In this document: piece after piece, positions 15,755 to 26,280 of the stretch
How the letters are laid out: each line of letters opens with the position of its first letter
Numbering within the stretch: position 1 is the first letter of the stretch
From: Rhodoferax sp.
GTDB taxonomy: Bacteria > Pseudomonadota > Gammaproteobacteria > Burkholderiales > Burkholderiaceae_C
Assembly (NCBI RefSeq): GCF_028689295.1
Contig: NZ_JAQTWL010000019.1
Coordinates: forward strand, 1 to 42,924
Direction: 5' to 3'
DNA length: 42,924 bases
The notes under the pieces: model-generated
What the model saw: the letters and a program-made list of their open reading frames with translations, nothing else
What the model was told of the DNA's origin: nothing
Database searches by the model: none
Made by a program: the position numbers and the translations under genes

Positions 15755-17925
15755 ACCGGTTCAAGATCGACCGCCGCCTGATCCTGGCGATCGTCGTGAT
15801 CGGCCTGGCCACGGTGGTCTGGCTGCTGCTGACCATCGGTCTGATTGCCTCGACCCTGGATTCTGCGCAACGCGCGGTGCTGGCAGAGCAGTTGGCGCCC
15901 CGTTTTGTGCTGATCGGCATGACCTGGGTGTTCGGCCTGGTGGCCATTGCCTCAACCCTGCGCTGGCTGTTCCGGCGCTATGCCAGTGCGCCCGGGCGCT
16001 TGCTGGAGCAGACCAAGGTGTTGCTGGCGGCGCCGCGGGCCGCGCCCATGAACCACTTGGGCACCACCGAGACCCAGGCGCTGGCCGAGGTGATATTTGA
16101 GCTCGCCGCCCAGCGCGACACCTTGCGCGCCGATGTGGCCACGCAAATTGCCCAGGCCAGCTTGAGCGTGCAGCAGGAAAAAAACCGCCTGGCCGCGCTG
16201 ATGAGCGAGCTCACGCAAAGCGTGGTGGTGTGCAATCTCGATGGTCGCATCATTTTGTACAACAGCCGCGCCCGGCTGCAATTCAAGGCGCTGTCGGTGG
16301 CGCCGACGCTGGCTGGTGGCGCCGAGCTGGTGGGCATCGGGCGCTCCATTTACGCCGTGTTCGACCGGCAGCTGGTGGCGCACGCGCTGGAGAGCATCCA
16401 GCAGCGCCTGAGCCGCGGCGCCGGCAGCCCGTCGGCGCAGTTCGTCACCACCACGCAAGCGGGGCAGTTGCTCAAGGTGCAAATGGCGCCGGTGCGCAAT
16501 GTCGATGCATTGGGAAGCGCGGCCGAGATCAGCGGCTTTGTGCTGATGCTCGACAACGTGACGCGGGCTTTTGAAGAAGAACACTTGCGCGACCAGTTGC
16601 TGCACGGCCTGACCGAGGGCAGCCGCTCGTCGCTGGCCAACATTCAGGCGGCGGTCGAGATGCTGGCCTTCCCGGACCTTGAAGCACCCATGCACGAGCG
16701 CTTTCTGACCGTGGTGCGCGAAGAGGTGCACAGCATGAGCGCGCGCATCAACGACATGACGCAACAGGCCACGCAGGGACTCAAGGCGCGCTGGCCGCTC
16801 GAAGAAATGCTCGGCGCCGACGTGCTGCTGGCCACGCAGCGGCGCATCGAGGCGCGCAACCAGCGCCCGGTGACGCTGGAAAACCTGGATGCCAGTGTCT
16901 GGCTCAAGGTCGATAGCTTCAGCCTGACGCAGGCGCTCGACTACCTGGCCATGCGTCTGGTCGATGAGTTCGACGTCAAGTTTTTCCGGCTGCGCCTGCA
17001 GGCCAGTGGCAACCGCGCCCAGCTCGACCTGATCTGGAGCGGCCAGGCCATGAGCACCGAGACCGTGATGAGCTGGGAAATGGACAGCATGCGCTTTGGC
17101 GCCGAGAGCACGCCGCTGACCGTGCGCGATGTCATCGAGCGCCATGGTGGCGAGATGTGGTTCGAGCGCGAGCGCGTGCGCCACGAGGCATTTTTCAGGT
17201 TTCTGCTGCCGCTGGCCAGCGTGCAGGAGCAGTTGGAGGCGACGCAGATTCTGCAAAGCGACAGCCGCCCCGAGTACTACGACTTCGACCTGTTCCAGAC
17301 CACCGACCAAAGCAGCGCGCTCGAAGACCGGCGGCTCAGCGAGCTGTCTTTTACCGTGTTCGACACCGAAACCACCGGCCTGAACCCGTCCGAGGGCGAT
17401 CAGATCATCCAGATCGGCGCGGCGCGCATTGTCAACGGCAAGCTGCTGCGCCAGGAAAGTTTTGAACAACTGGTCAACCCCGGGCGCCTGATTCCGGCCG
17501 CCACGGTGCCGATCCACGGTATCACGCAGGACATGGTCAAGAGCAAGCCGCCGATTACCCAGGTGCTGCCGGCGTTTTACAGCTACGCACAAGACACCGT
17601 GCTGGTGGCGCACAACGCCGCCTTCGACATGAAGTTCCTGCAACTGCAGGAGCGCAACACCGGGCTGGTCTTCAACCACCCGGTGCTCGACACCCTGCTG
17701 CTCTCTGCCGTGGTGCACCCCAATCAGGAATCGCACCGCCTGGAGGCGATTGCCGAGCGCTTCAACATCACCGTGCTGGGCCGTCACACCGCGCTGGGTG
17801 ACGCCATGGTGACTGCCGAAGTCTGGTTGCGCCTGCTGCCGCTGCTGCAGGCCATGGGCATCATCACCCTGCGCCAGGCGCGTGAGGCAGCGCAAAAGAC
17901 CTATTACGCCCGGCTGAAATACTGA
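15751..17925 (+). CDS. Membrane-anchored degenerate histidine kinase fused to a DEDDh 3'-5' exonuclease
   Basis: A 724-residue protein. Two transmembrane helices (about 10-33 and 52-72) lead into a coiled-coil/HAMP-like stretch and a PAS-like region (about 150-275). Next comes a histidine-kinase-like segment (about 275-490). The H-box position holds Glu (E289 in TEGSRSSLANIQ), and the N, G1 and G2 boxes are unrecognisable although the closing ERHGGEMWFE strand remains, so it is a pseudokinase. The C-terminal 190 residues are a DnaQ-like exonuclease with all DEDDh residues: D538 and E540 in FDTETTGL, D626 in HNAAFDMKFL, H679 and D684 in GRHTALGDA. It is translationally coupled to the receiver. 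It could be a nuclease or oligonucleotide/nucleotide hydrolase controlled by the receiver or the membrane sensor. Confidence 0.9.
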   Translation: MNRFKIDRRLILAIVVIGLATVVWLLLTIGLIASTLDSAQRAVLAEQLAPRFVLIGMTWVFGLVAIASTLRWLFRRYASAPGRLLEQTKVLLAAPRAAPMNHLGTTETQALAEVIFELAAQRDTLRADVATQIAQASLSVQQEKNRLAALMSELTQSVVVCNLDGRIILYNSRARLQFKALSVAPTLAGGAELVGIGRSIYAVFDRQLVAHALESIQQRLSRGAGSPSAQFVTTTQAGQLLKVQMAPVRNVDALGSAAEISGFVLMLDNVTRAFEEEHLRDQLLHGLTEGSRSSLANIQAAVEMLAFPDLEAPMHERFLTVVREEVHSMSARINDMTQQATQGLKARWPLEEMLGADVLLATQRRIEARNQRPVTLENLDASVWLKVDSFSLTQALDYLAMRLVDEFDVKFFRLRLQASGNRAQLDLIWSGQAMSTETVMSWEMDSMRFGAESTPLTVRDVIERHGGEMWFERERVRHEAFFRFLLPLASVQEQLEATQILQSDSRPEYYDFDLFQTTDQSSALEDRRLSELSFTVFDTETTGLNPSEGDQIIQIGAARIVNGKLLRQESFEQLVNPGRLIPAATVPIHGITQDMVKSKPPITQVLPAFYSYAQDTVLVAHNAAFDMKFLQLQERNTGLVFNHPVLDTLLLSAVVHPNQESHRLEAIAERFNITVLGRHTALGDAMVTAEVWLRLLPLLQAMGIITLRQAREAAQKTYYARLKY

Positions 17926-17928
17926 GAT

Positions 17929-19806
17929 CTAGAAGCGCCCGCCCGCATAGCGCTGACCCAGCACGCCCTGCAGGGTTTGCACCACGCTGAACGCGTCTTT
18001 CAGGTGGCTGCGCTCGAAGTTGCTGAGTTCTTCCAGCGCCAGAAAGTTGTCAGGCGCCTGGCCCAGCACCATTTGGTGCGCCTGGTGGGCAATGCGCAGC
18101 TTGCCCAAAAACTCCAGTGCATCGCGCAGGTCGCGCGCGCTTTGCCCGGTCACTTCGCCGGCCTGCGCCGACACTTCGAGCCGGTCGTGGGTATTGGCCA
18201 CCGTGACGCCGGCGGCCAGCGCATAGACCCGGGCCAGATCGACGATCGGCACGATGCCGGTGTGTTTGAGGTCGATGGTGTGCGGGTGGTCGCCACCCCG
18301 GCTGAGCGTGATCTGGCCGAACATACCCAGTGGCGGGCGGTGCTTGAGGGCGTTGCTCACCATGTGCGCCAGAAACAGGCTGTTGCCCTTGGTGTGCTGC
18401 ACCACCTGCTGGCGCAGGCCGTCGAGCAGCTCGGCCTTGCCGTGGATCGCGCGCAGGTCGAAAAACACGCAGGTCAGCATCAGTGACTTGGGTTTGGGTT
18501 GCTCCACCCACTTGCGGAAATACTCGGCCCAGACCCGGCGCGGCTGGCGCCAGGTGTCGGTCATGGCCATCATTTCGCCCGGGCAGTGGATGTAGCCGCA
18601 CTCGGCCAGGCCGTCGCAGACAAATTTGCTGAAACGCTTGAAGTACTCGCCATGCACGGCTTCATCAAACGCGTCATCGAGCATCAGGCAGTTGTCCTGG
18701 TCGGACTTGGCGGTTTGCTCGTTGCGCGCCTGGCTGCCGGCGGCCACCCACACGTAGTCCACCGGGGCCGGCCCCATTTGCGCCTCGGCCAGGTGAATCA
18801 GCCGGGTTGTGATGGCGTCGGTGATGGCGGTCACGATGTGGCCGGTGCTGTAGGCGCTGGCATCGGCGGCGGCCAGGTGCTGTTGTAGTTGACCGACGCG
18901 TCCGCTGATGCTTTTCAGGCCGTCGAGCGTGGTTTGCTTGTAGATGTCGCCGGCCAGGTACACCGCCGAGGTGCTGTGCTGCTCGGTCAGGTCAGTGGCG
19001 GTGATCATGCCCAGGATGTTGCCGCCGTCCATCACCGGCATGTGGTGGATGTTGTGGCGCGCCATCAGGAGCAGGGCTTCGAACGCAGGGCTGTTGGCAC
19101 TCACCGTCATCGGCGCCAGTGTGGCAATGTCGGAGATCGGGCGGGTGATGTCCAGATTGAGCGCCACCACGCGGTTGCGCAGGTCGCGGTCGGTGACCAG
19201 GCCGAACAGCAGGCCCTGCTCGACCAGCAACACCGAGGACACGCGCCGGTCGCGCATGACCATTGCGGTGTCCTGGATCGAGGTGTGGGGCGGCAGCGTG
19301 ATGGGCTCGCGTTTGATCAGGGTGCGAATGGGGGTGTTCAGCAGGTTCAGCGCGCTGCCGGATTCGCTGACCTGGCTGGACTGCCTGGCCTGCGGTTGAT
19401 CCGCTGGCGCAATGGAGGGGAAAAAGAAGGCAAGTTGCGGGTGCTTGGCGCACAGTTGCTCGAGGCCTTGCGCCGACAACCATGCCAAATCGCAATCGGC
19501 GGCGGCCACGGCCTGCCAGGTGGCCAATTGCGGCGTCGGCGTGGCGCCAAAACCAAACAGGTCGCCCGTTTCCAACTGCACCGACAGATTCAAATCGGGG
19601 TCGCTCAGGCGCACTGCGCCGCTCAGGACGAGCACCAGCCGGCTCGGCAGTTGGCCCTGCGTCATCAGCGTGGTGCCCGCCGTCACCGAGACCAGGGTGA
19701 ACTGGGCGGCCAACGCGTCACGGCTTTTGGCGCTGAGCTGGCCAAAAGTCCGCTGCCGGGAGAGGTGGCTGGTCAACAGGGGCGAGGGCTTGGGCGTGGC
19801 GGGCAT
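17929..19806 (-). CDS. cNMP-binding/CBS/DUF294 nucleotidyltransferase-like protein
   Basis: With the ATG at 19806 the protein has 625 residues. In order it holds a cyclic-nucleotide-binding-like beta roll (about 15-130), a pair of CBS domains (about 160-280, with RRVSSVLLVEQGLLFGLVTDRDL and HNIHHMPVMDGGNILGMITATDL), a DUF294 nucleotidyltransferase domain and the DUF294 C-terminal domain. The GS-x-ARNEQT and SDQDN motif of the GlnD-like nucleotidyltransferase fold is intact. The frame extends to a TTG at 19854 inside the upstream gene; the ATG 10 bp after that gene's stop is preferred. Its 3' end stops three bases from the exonuclease gene's stop. CBS and cNMP modules suggest control by adenine nucleotides; the nucleotidylation target is unknown. 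Confidence 0.9.
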   Translation of the reverse strand: MPATPKPSPLLTSHLSRQRTFGQLSAKSRDALAAQFTLVSVTAGTTLMTQGQLPSRLVLVLSGAVRLSDPDLNLSVQLETGDLFGFGATPTPQLATWQAVAAADCDLAWLSAQGLEQLCAKHPQLAFFFPSIAPADQPQARQSSQVSESGSALNLLNTPIRTLIKREPITLPPHTSIQDTAMVMRDRRVSSVLLVEQGLLFGLVTDRDLRNRVVALNLDITRPISDIATLAPMTVSANSPAFEALLLMARHNIHHMPVMDGGNILGMITATDLTEQHSTSAVYLAGDIYKQTTLDGLKSISGRVGQLQQHLAAADASAYSTGHIVTAITDAITTRLIHLAEAQMGPAPVDYVWVAAGSQARNEQTAKSDQDNCLMLDDAFDEAVHGEYFKRFSKFVCDGLAECGYIHCPGEMMAMTDTWRQPRRVWAEYFRKWVEQPKPKSLMLTCVFFDLRAIHGKAELLDGLRQQVVQHTKGNSLFLAHMVSNALKHRPPLGMFGQITLSRGGDHPHTIDLKHTGIVPIVDLARVYALAAGVTVANTHDRLEVSAQAGEVTGQSARDLRDALEFLGKLRIAHQAHQMVLGQAPDNFLALEELSNFERSHLKDAFSVVQTLQGVLGQRYAGGRF

Positions 19807-19816
19807 GGCAGAGGCT

Positions 19817-20284
19817 TCACGGTTGTGACGGGGATTTGGGCAATTTTCGGCCAAATTTGAGCATGCGGGTGGCGATCAGGGTCTCGGTCAGAAAACACAG
19901 CAGGGCCAGCAAGAAGCAGGTCACGCCAGACAGAAACAGGATGGTCGCGATGCGAAATATTTGCCACTCTGTGGTCTCGCCCAGAAACAGCGCCATGATG
20001 GTCAAACCGATCATGATGGCGCAAAACGTCAGCAGCGCAATGCAGGCGTTGACCAACGCGCCGCGCTGTCGCAGTTGCTTGAGCTCGGAGAAGGCAGCGT
20101 TCATCGGATTGTTGGATGGAGCGACCTCGATGCGGTCTTCGAGCACGCGGGCGCGGTCGATGATGCGCGCCAGGCGACCGGCCACACTGCCGATCATGCC
20201 GGCCACGGCGGTGAGCAAAAAAACCGGCGCCACGGCAAGCTGGATGCCGTGGGTGACGGTGTCGAGGTCGGTGGCAAAAAACAT
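19817..20284 (-). CDS. DUF2721 family membrane protein
   Basis: A 155-residue integral membrane protein with an N-terminal helix (about 15-35), the family-like RLARIIDRARVLEDRI stretch, and two helices near 78-100 and 112-136. The function is unknown. The stop lies 10 bp before the preferred ATG of the nucleotidyltransferase-like gene, so the two are probably one operon that converges on the sensor genes. The ATG at 20284 gives MFFATDLDTVTHGIQLAVAP, typical of the family. Confidence 0.85.
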   Translation of the reverse strand: MFFATDLDTVTHGIQLAVAPVFLLTAVAGMIGSVAGRLARIIDRARVLEDRIEVAPSNNPMNAAFSELKQLRQRGALVNACIALLTFCAIMIGLTIMALFLGETTEWQIFRIATILFLSGVTCFLLALLCFLTETLIATRMLKFGRKLPKSPSQP

Positions 20285-20320
20285 GGTCGTTCCCCGGTGG
20301 TGAATCGTCTCACTGTAACT

Positions 20321-21478
20321 TCATGCGCTTCGGGTGTGTCTGTTTCTGAGCAGTGCGACCAAACCAATGGCCGCCACCGCCATCAACAGGGCCGGAAAAC
20401 CAATGCCGACTGACAAGTCAAGCAACGCCCCGGAGATGCCCGACGCGATCAGCCCACCCAGGGTATAGGTCAGCACCAGCACGGCCGTGGCGTTGACGAG
20501 TGTCATGCCTTTTTCGCGCGAACCAATGTCGATCATGGCCAGGGTGTAGAGGGCGCCTCCCGCGGCGCCCCAGATGGCCACCATCGGCCAGATCAGCCCC
20601 CGGTGCTGGCTGACCCAGGGACTGGCGCAGGCCGACAGAAAAATAAGTCCGGCACAGATTGCCATCATGGTTCTGCGGCCCAGAACGGGCGAATCAAAAC
20701 GGTCTGCCAGCATGCCCGCAGGCAGCGCCGCCAGCGTGCCGCCCATTCCACTGACCGACACCAATAGTGCCGCCGCGCTGGCGCCCAAGCCCAGGGTAAG
20801 CCCGTAAAGCGGCAGGATGGAGGCCAGACCGAGTTCAAAAAAACCGCCCAGGAACCCCGCCAGCATGATCACCGGATGGGACCGGACTGCGCGCAACAGT
20901 CCGTGCAGGCCGATGCCGGCACTGTGGCGATCAGCGTCCGGCGGCAGCGGTGGAATCAGGGCGGTCCAGCCCAGGCCGATGGCCAGCAGCGCCATCACCA
21001 GCCAGAGGGCTTGGGCATTGTCGGGGCCGACCCAGGCCAGCAGCGCCGGACCAATCACAAAGGTGAGTCCGATCATGGTGGCAAAGGCACCGATGTAGCG
21101 GCCCGTCTGTCCCGCTGGGGCAAATTCTGCAATAAAAGCCTCGGCCAGCACCCAGCGCAGTCCATCGGCGAGGCCAGCGACGAGTGCCAGCACGAACCAC
21201 AGCCACAGGCTGCTGGTCGTGAAAAAACCAAGCGCAGCGACCAGTGGGAGGGTGGAGGTCAGCCACATGGCGCGGCGCCGTCCCAGTCGGCGGGTGATGA
21301 CCGAGGCAAAGGGCGTGATGATGAAAATGCCCAGCCAGGTGGTGGCCGCAAACAGCCCGGCGACCGTGCTGGAAACGTCGGCTTGCTTGAGCAGCAGCAA
21401 CAGCAGCGGCGACAGCATGAAAACGCCCGAGAGGAGGAACAAAGTTGAGCCAAAGACGCTCAGCAAGCCTTGTCGCAA
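20321..21478 (-). CDS. Major facilitator superfamily transporter
   Basis: A 385-residue inner-membrane protein with about 12 helices and the MFS loop 2-3 signature (VITRRLGRRRAMW after helix 2). A second, weaker copy, GMLADRFDSPVLGRR, appears in the C-terminal half. The substrate is not recognisable; the layout fits drug- or sugar-efflux-like members. The start lies three bases after the prfC stop, so it is probably read from the prfC message. The stop is 36 bp upstream of the DUF2721 start. Confidence 0.87.
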   Translation of the reverse strand: MRQGLLSVFGSTLFLLSGVFMLSPLLLLLLKQADVSSTVAGLFAATTWLGIFIITPFASVITRRLGRRRAMWLTSTLPLVAALGFFTTSSLWLWFVLALVAGLADGLRWVLAEAFIAEFAPAGQTGRYIGAFATMIGLTFVIGPALLAWVGPDNAQALWLVMALLAIGLGWTALIPPLPPDADRHSAGIGLHGLLRAVRSHPVIMLAGFLGGFFELGLASILPLYGLTLGLGASAAALLVSVSGMGGTLAALPAGMLADRFDSPVLGRRTMMAICAGLIFLSACASPWVSQHRGLIWPMVAIWGAAGGALYTLAMIDIGSREKGMTLVNATAVLVLTYTLGGLIASGISGALLDLSVGIGFPALLMAVAAIGLVALLRNRHTRSA

Positions 21479-21481
21479 GAT

Positions 21482-23113
21482 TTATCCCGCCGATTGCAAC
21501 GCCAGCCCGGCATGCTCGCGCAGCGGGTGGAAGTGGATCTTGGGGAAGCGCTCCTGCGCCAGCCGCACGTCGTAGGGACTGGTGCACAGGTAGGCCAGCG
21601 TGTCGGCCGCGTCGCGCGCCATGCGCTGCGGGTAGGCGTAGACAAATTCTTTCAGCTCGGCGGGCGAGTCGGCGGTGATCCAGCGCGCGCCGGTGTACTG
21701 GCTGCCCTCCAACCGCACATCGGCGTCGTATTCGCCTTTGAGGCGGTGCTGCACCACCTCGAACTGCAGCTGGCCGATGGCGCCGAGCAGCATGTTGCCG
21801 CCCATCTCGGGCCGGAACACCTGGATCGCGCCCTCTTCGCCCAACTGCGCCAGACCCTGCTGCAACTGCTTGGTGCGCAGCGGGTTCTTCAGCACCACGG
21901 TCATGAACATCTCGGGTGCAAAAAACGGCAGGCCGGTGAACAGCAGGTTGACCGAGCCGTCGGTGATGGTGTCGCCGAGTTGCACGCCGCCGTGGGTGGT
22001 GAAGCCGACGATGTCGCCGGCATAGGCTTCTTCCACCGCCTCGCGGCGCTGGCTCATGAAGGTGACCACGCTGGTGGGGCGCAGCTCTTTGCCGGTGCGC
22101 ATCACCTTGAGTTTCATGCCCGGTGTGTATTTACCCGAGACAATGCGCACAAAGGCGATGCGGTCGCGGTGGTTGGCGTCCATGTTGGCCTGCACCTTGA
22201 ACACCACGCCTGAAAAAGCGTCGTCTTCGGGGTGGACCTCCTTGATGACGGGCTGTTTGTTGACCACGAACGAGCTGGTGCGCGGACCCGGCGAGGGCGC
22301 CAGATCGACCAGCGCGTCGAGCACTTCCATGACCCCGAAGTTGTTTACGCCCGAGCCAAAGAACACCGGGGTTTGCTTGCCGGCCAGAAAGGCTTCGCGG
22401 TCGAACCTGGGACTGGCGCCGGTGGCCAGCTCCATGCTTTCCAGGGCGGTGTCCCATTCGTGGCCAAAGCGCTTCTGCAGTGCCTCGGGGCTAGACAGCG
22501 GCATGGCCTCGAAGTCGTGCGGCAGGCGCTCTGAGCCAGATTCAAACACGGTCATGGTCTGGGTGCGCAGATTGATGATGCCACCGAAGGTCTTGCCCTG
22601 GCCGACCGGCCAGGTCATGGGCACGCAAGGCATGCCAAGTTCACGCTCGACCTCGTCCAGAATGTCGAGCGGGTCGCGCACTTCGCGGTCCATCTTGTTG
22701 ATGAAGGTGATGATGGGGGTATCGCGCTGGCGGCAGACCTCGATCAGGCGCCGGGTTTGACTCTCGACGCCGTTGGCCGCGTCGATCACCATCAAGGCCG
22801 AATCCACGGCCGTGAGCACGCGGTAGGTGTCCTCTGAAAAGTCCTTGTGGCCGGGGGTGTCGAGCAGGTTGATGACGTGGTCGCGATAGACCATCTGCAT
22901 GACCGAGCTGGCGACCGAAATGCCGCGCTGCTTCTCGATCTCCATCCAGTCGCTGGTGGCATGGCGCGTGGCTTTGCGGGACTTCACCGAGCCCGCAATC
23001 TGGATGGCACCCGAGAACAGCAACAGCTTTTCGGTCAGCGTGGTTTTACCCGCGTCGGGGTGCGAGATGATGGCAAAAGTGCGGCGGCGGCGGGTTTCAA
23101 AAGCGTAGGTCAC
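21482..23113 (-). CDS. prfC: Peptide chain release factor 3
   Basis: A translational GTPase that recycles RF1/RF2 from the ribosome. The GTPase motifs are SHPDAGKTTLTEK (G1), DTPGHKDFSEDTYR (G3) and NKMDRE (G4), followed by domain II and the RF3 C-terminal domain (for example QLQFEVVQHRLKGEY). With the GTG at 23113 the protein has 543 residues and starts VTYAFETRRRRTFAIISH, which matches the usual N-terminus of beta-proteobacterial RF3. The frame also runs to a GTG at 23155, adding 14 unlikely residues. Neither start is ATG. The MFS gene follows after three bases; pgm is divergent upstream. Confidence 0.95.
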   Translation of the reverse strand: MTYAFETRRRRTFAIISHPDAGKTTLTEKLLLFSGAIQIAGSVKSRKATRHATSDWMEIEKQRGISVASSVMQMVYRDHVINLLDTPGHKDFSEDTYRVLTAVDSALMVIDAANGVESQTRRLIEVCRQRDTPIITFINKMDREVRDPLDILDEVERELGMPCVPMTWPVGQGKTFGGIINLRTQTMTVFESGSERLPHDFEAMPLSSPEALQKRFGHEWDTALESMELATGASPRFDREAFLAGKQTPVFFGSGVNNFGVMEVLDALVDLAPSPGPRTSSFVVNKQPVIKEVHPEDDAFSGVVFKVQANMDANHRDRIAFVRIVSGKYTPGMKLKVMRTGKELRPTSVVTFMSQRREAVEEAYAGDIVGFTTHGGVQLGDTITDGSVNLLFTGLPFFAPEMFMTVVLKNPLRTKQLQQGLAQLGEEGAIQVFRPEMGGNMLLGAIGQLQFEVVQHRLKGEYDADVRLEGSQYTGARWITADSPAELKEFVYAYPQRMARDAADTLAYLCTSPYDVRLAQERFPKIHFHPLREHAGLALQSAG

Positions 23114-23195
23114 GGGGTGGTCTCGAATGGGAGGTGGCTGCCGGGTGGTCAGCACGGGTCAGGCAAACGGCTGGTTTGACCAGAAAACCGGGTAA

Positions 23196-24959
<1,764 letters not shown>

Positions 24960-24985
24960 AAAAAATCAACCTCAAGGAGACATTC

Positions 24986-26263
24986 ATGGTGCAAGCCCAG
25001 ATAGAGACAAGAGCCCCGGAAACCCATCAACTGGTGCGGCATACCGTGGCCTTGATCCTGGCCGGCGGTCGCGGCTCGCGGCTCAAGCAATTGACCGACA
25101 CGCGCGCCAAGCCGGCGGTGTACTTTGGCGGCAAGTTCCGCATCATCGACTTTGCGCTGTCGAATTGCCTGAACTCGGGCATCCGGCGCATGGCGGTGGT
25201 GACACAGTACAAATCGCATTCGCTGATGCGCCATTTGCAGCGCGGCTGGAGTTTCTTGCGCGCCGAGCTCAATGAAATGGTGGACCTGCTGCCGGCCCAG
25301 CAGCGTGCAGGCGAGGAGCACTGGTACCGCGGCACAGCCGATGCCATTTTTCAGAACTTGGACATCATCCGCTCCAGCAAGCCAAAATACATCGTGATCC
25401 TGGCCGGCGACCATGTTTACAAGATGGACTACTCGATCATGCTCAAGGACCATGTGGCCCGTGATGCGGGCTGCACGGTGGGCTGTATCGAAGTGCCTCG
25501 CGCAGAGGCCGGCGCGTTCGGGGTGATGGCCATCGACGAGACGCGCCAAATCACCGCTTTTGTCGAAAAGCCTGATGACCCGCCGCCAATGCCTGGCAAT
25601 GACGCCGTGTCGCTGGCCAGCATGGGGATTTACATTTTTGACGCAGATTACCTGTATCAACTGCTCGATGATGACCTGGCCAATCCGCAGTCAGAGCACG
25701 ACTTTGGCAAGAACGTGATTCCGCAGGCCGTGGCTGATGGCCGGGCACTGGCGCATCCGTTCGGACTGTCCTGCGTGTCACGGGTCAAAGAGGTGGAGCC
25801 TTACTGGCGTGACGTCGGCACCATCGACGCGTTTTGGTCTGCCAACCTGGACCTGGCCTCGACCGTGCCGGAGCTCGACATTTACGACACCGAATGGCCG
25901 ATCTGGACCTACCAGCGCCAGTTGCCACCGGCCAAATTTGTGCCGGACAAGGATGGCAACCATGGCATTTATGCCAATACCGTGGTGTCGGGCGGCTGCA
26001 TTGTGTCGGGCTCGCATGTGGCGCATTCGGTGCTGTTTTCCGAGGTGCGGGTGCATTCTGACTGTCATATCGACGAGGCCGTGGTGCTGCCCGATGTGAC
26101 CATTCACCGCCACTGCCGCCTGCGCAAAGTGGTGATCGACCGCGGCTGCGAAATCCCGGAAGGCTTGGTGGTGGGCGAAGATGCGGTGCTCGACGCGCAG
26201 CGCTTCGAGCGAACCGAAGGCGGCGTGGTGCTGATCACGCGCGACATGCTGGCCAGGCTGTGA
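24986..26263 (+). CDS. glgC: Glucose-1-phosphate adenylyltransferase
   Basis: A 425-residue enzyme that makes ADP-glucose from glucose-1-phosphate and ATP, the committed step of glycogen synthesis. The nucleotidyltransferase domain starts [48 protein letters not shown] and AFVEKP follow. The C-terminal part is a left-handed beta-helix ([21 protein letters not shown]). The N-terminal arginine/lysine-rich region fits allosteric control by glycolytic intermediates, as in other proteobacterial GlgC. A good AAGGAG box precedes the ATG. glgA starts 17 bp after the stop. Confidence 0.97.
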   Translation: MVQAQIETRAPETHQLVRHTVALILAGGRGSRLKQLTDTRAKPAVYFGGKFRIIDFALSNCLNSGIRRMAVVTQYKSHSLMRHLQRGWSFLRAELNEMVDLLPAQQRAGEEHWYRGTADAIFQNLDIIRSSKPKYIVILAGDHVYKMDYSIMLKDHVARDAGCTVGCIEVPRAEAGAFGVMAIDETRQITAFVEKPDDPPPMPGNDAVSLASMGIYIFDADYLYQLLDDDLANPQSEHDFGKNVIPQAVADGRALAHPFGLSCVSRVKEVEPYWRDVGTIDAFWSANLDLASTVPELDIYDTEWPIWTYQRQLPPAKFVPDKDGNHGIYANTVVSGGCIVSGSHVAHSVLFSEVRVHSDCHIDEAVVLPDVTIHRHCRLRKVVIDRGCEIPEGLVVGEDAVLDAQRFERTEGGVVLITRDMLARL

Positions 26264-26280
26264 AACGAAAGACTTTTTAG

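Noticed and set aside
23114..23155. Longer prfC start at the GTG 23155
   Set aside because: It adds 14 residues not found in RF3. The GTG at 23113 gives the conserved TYAFETRRRRTFAIISH N-terminus.
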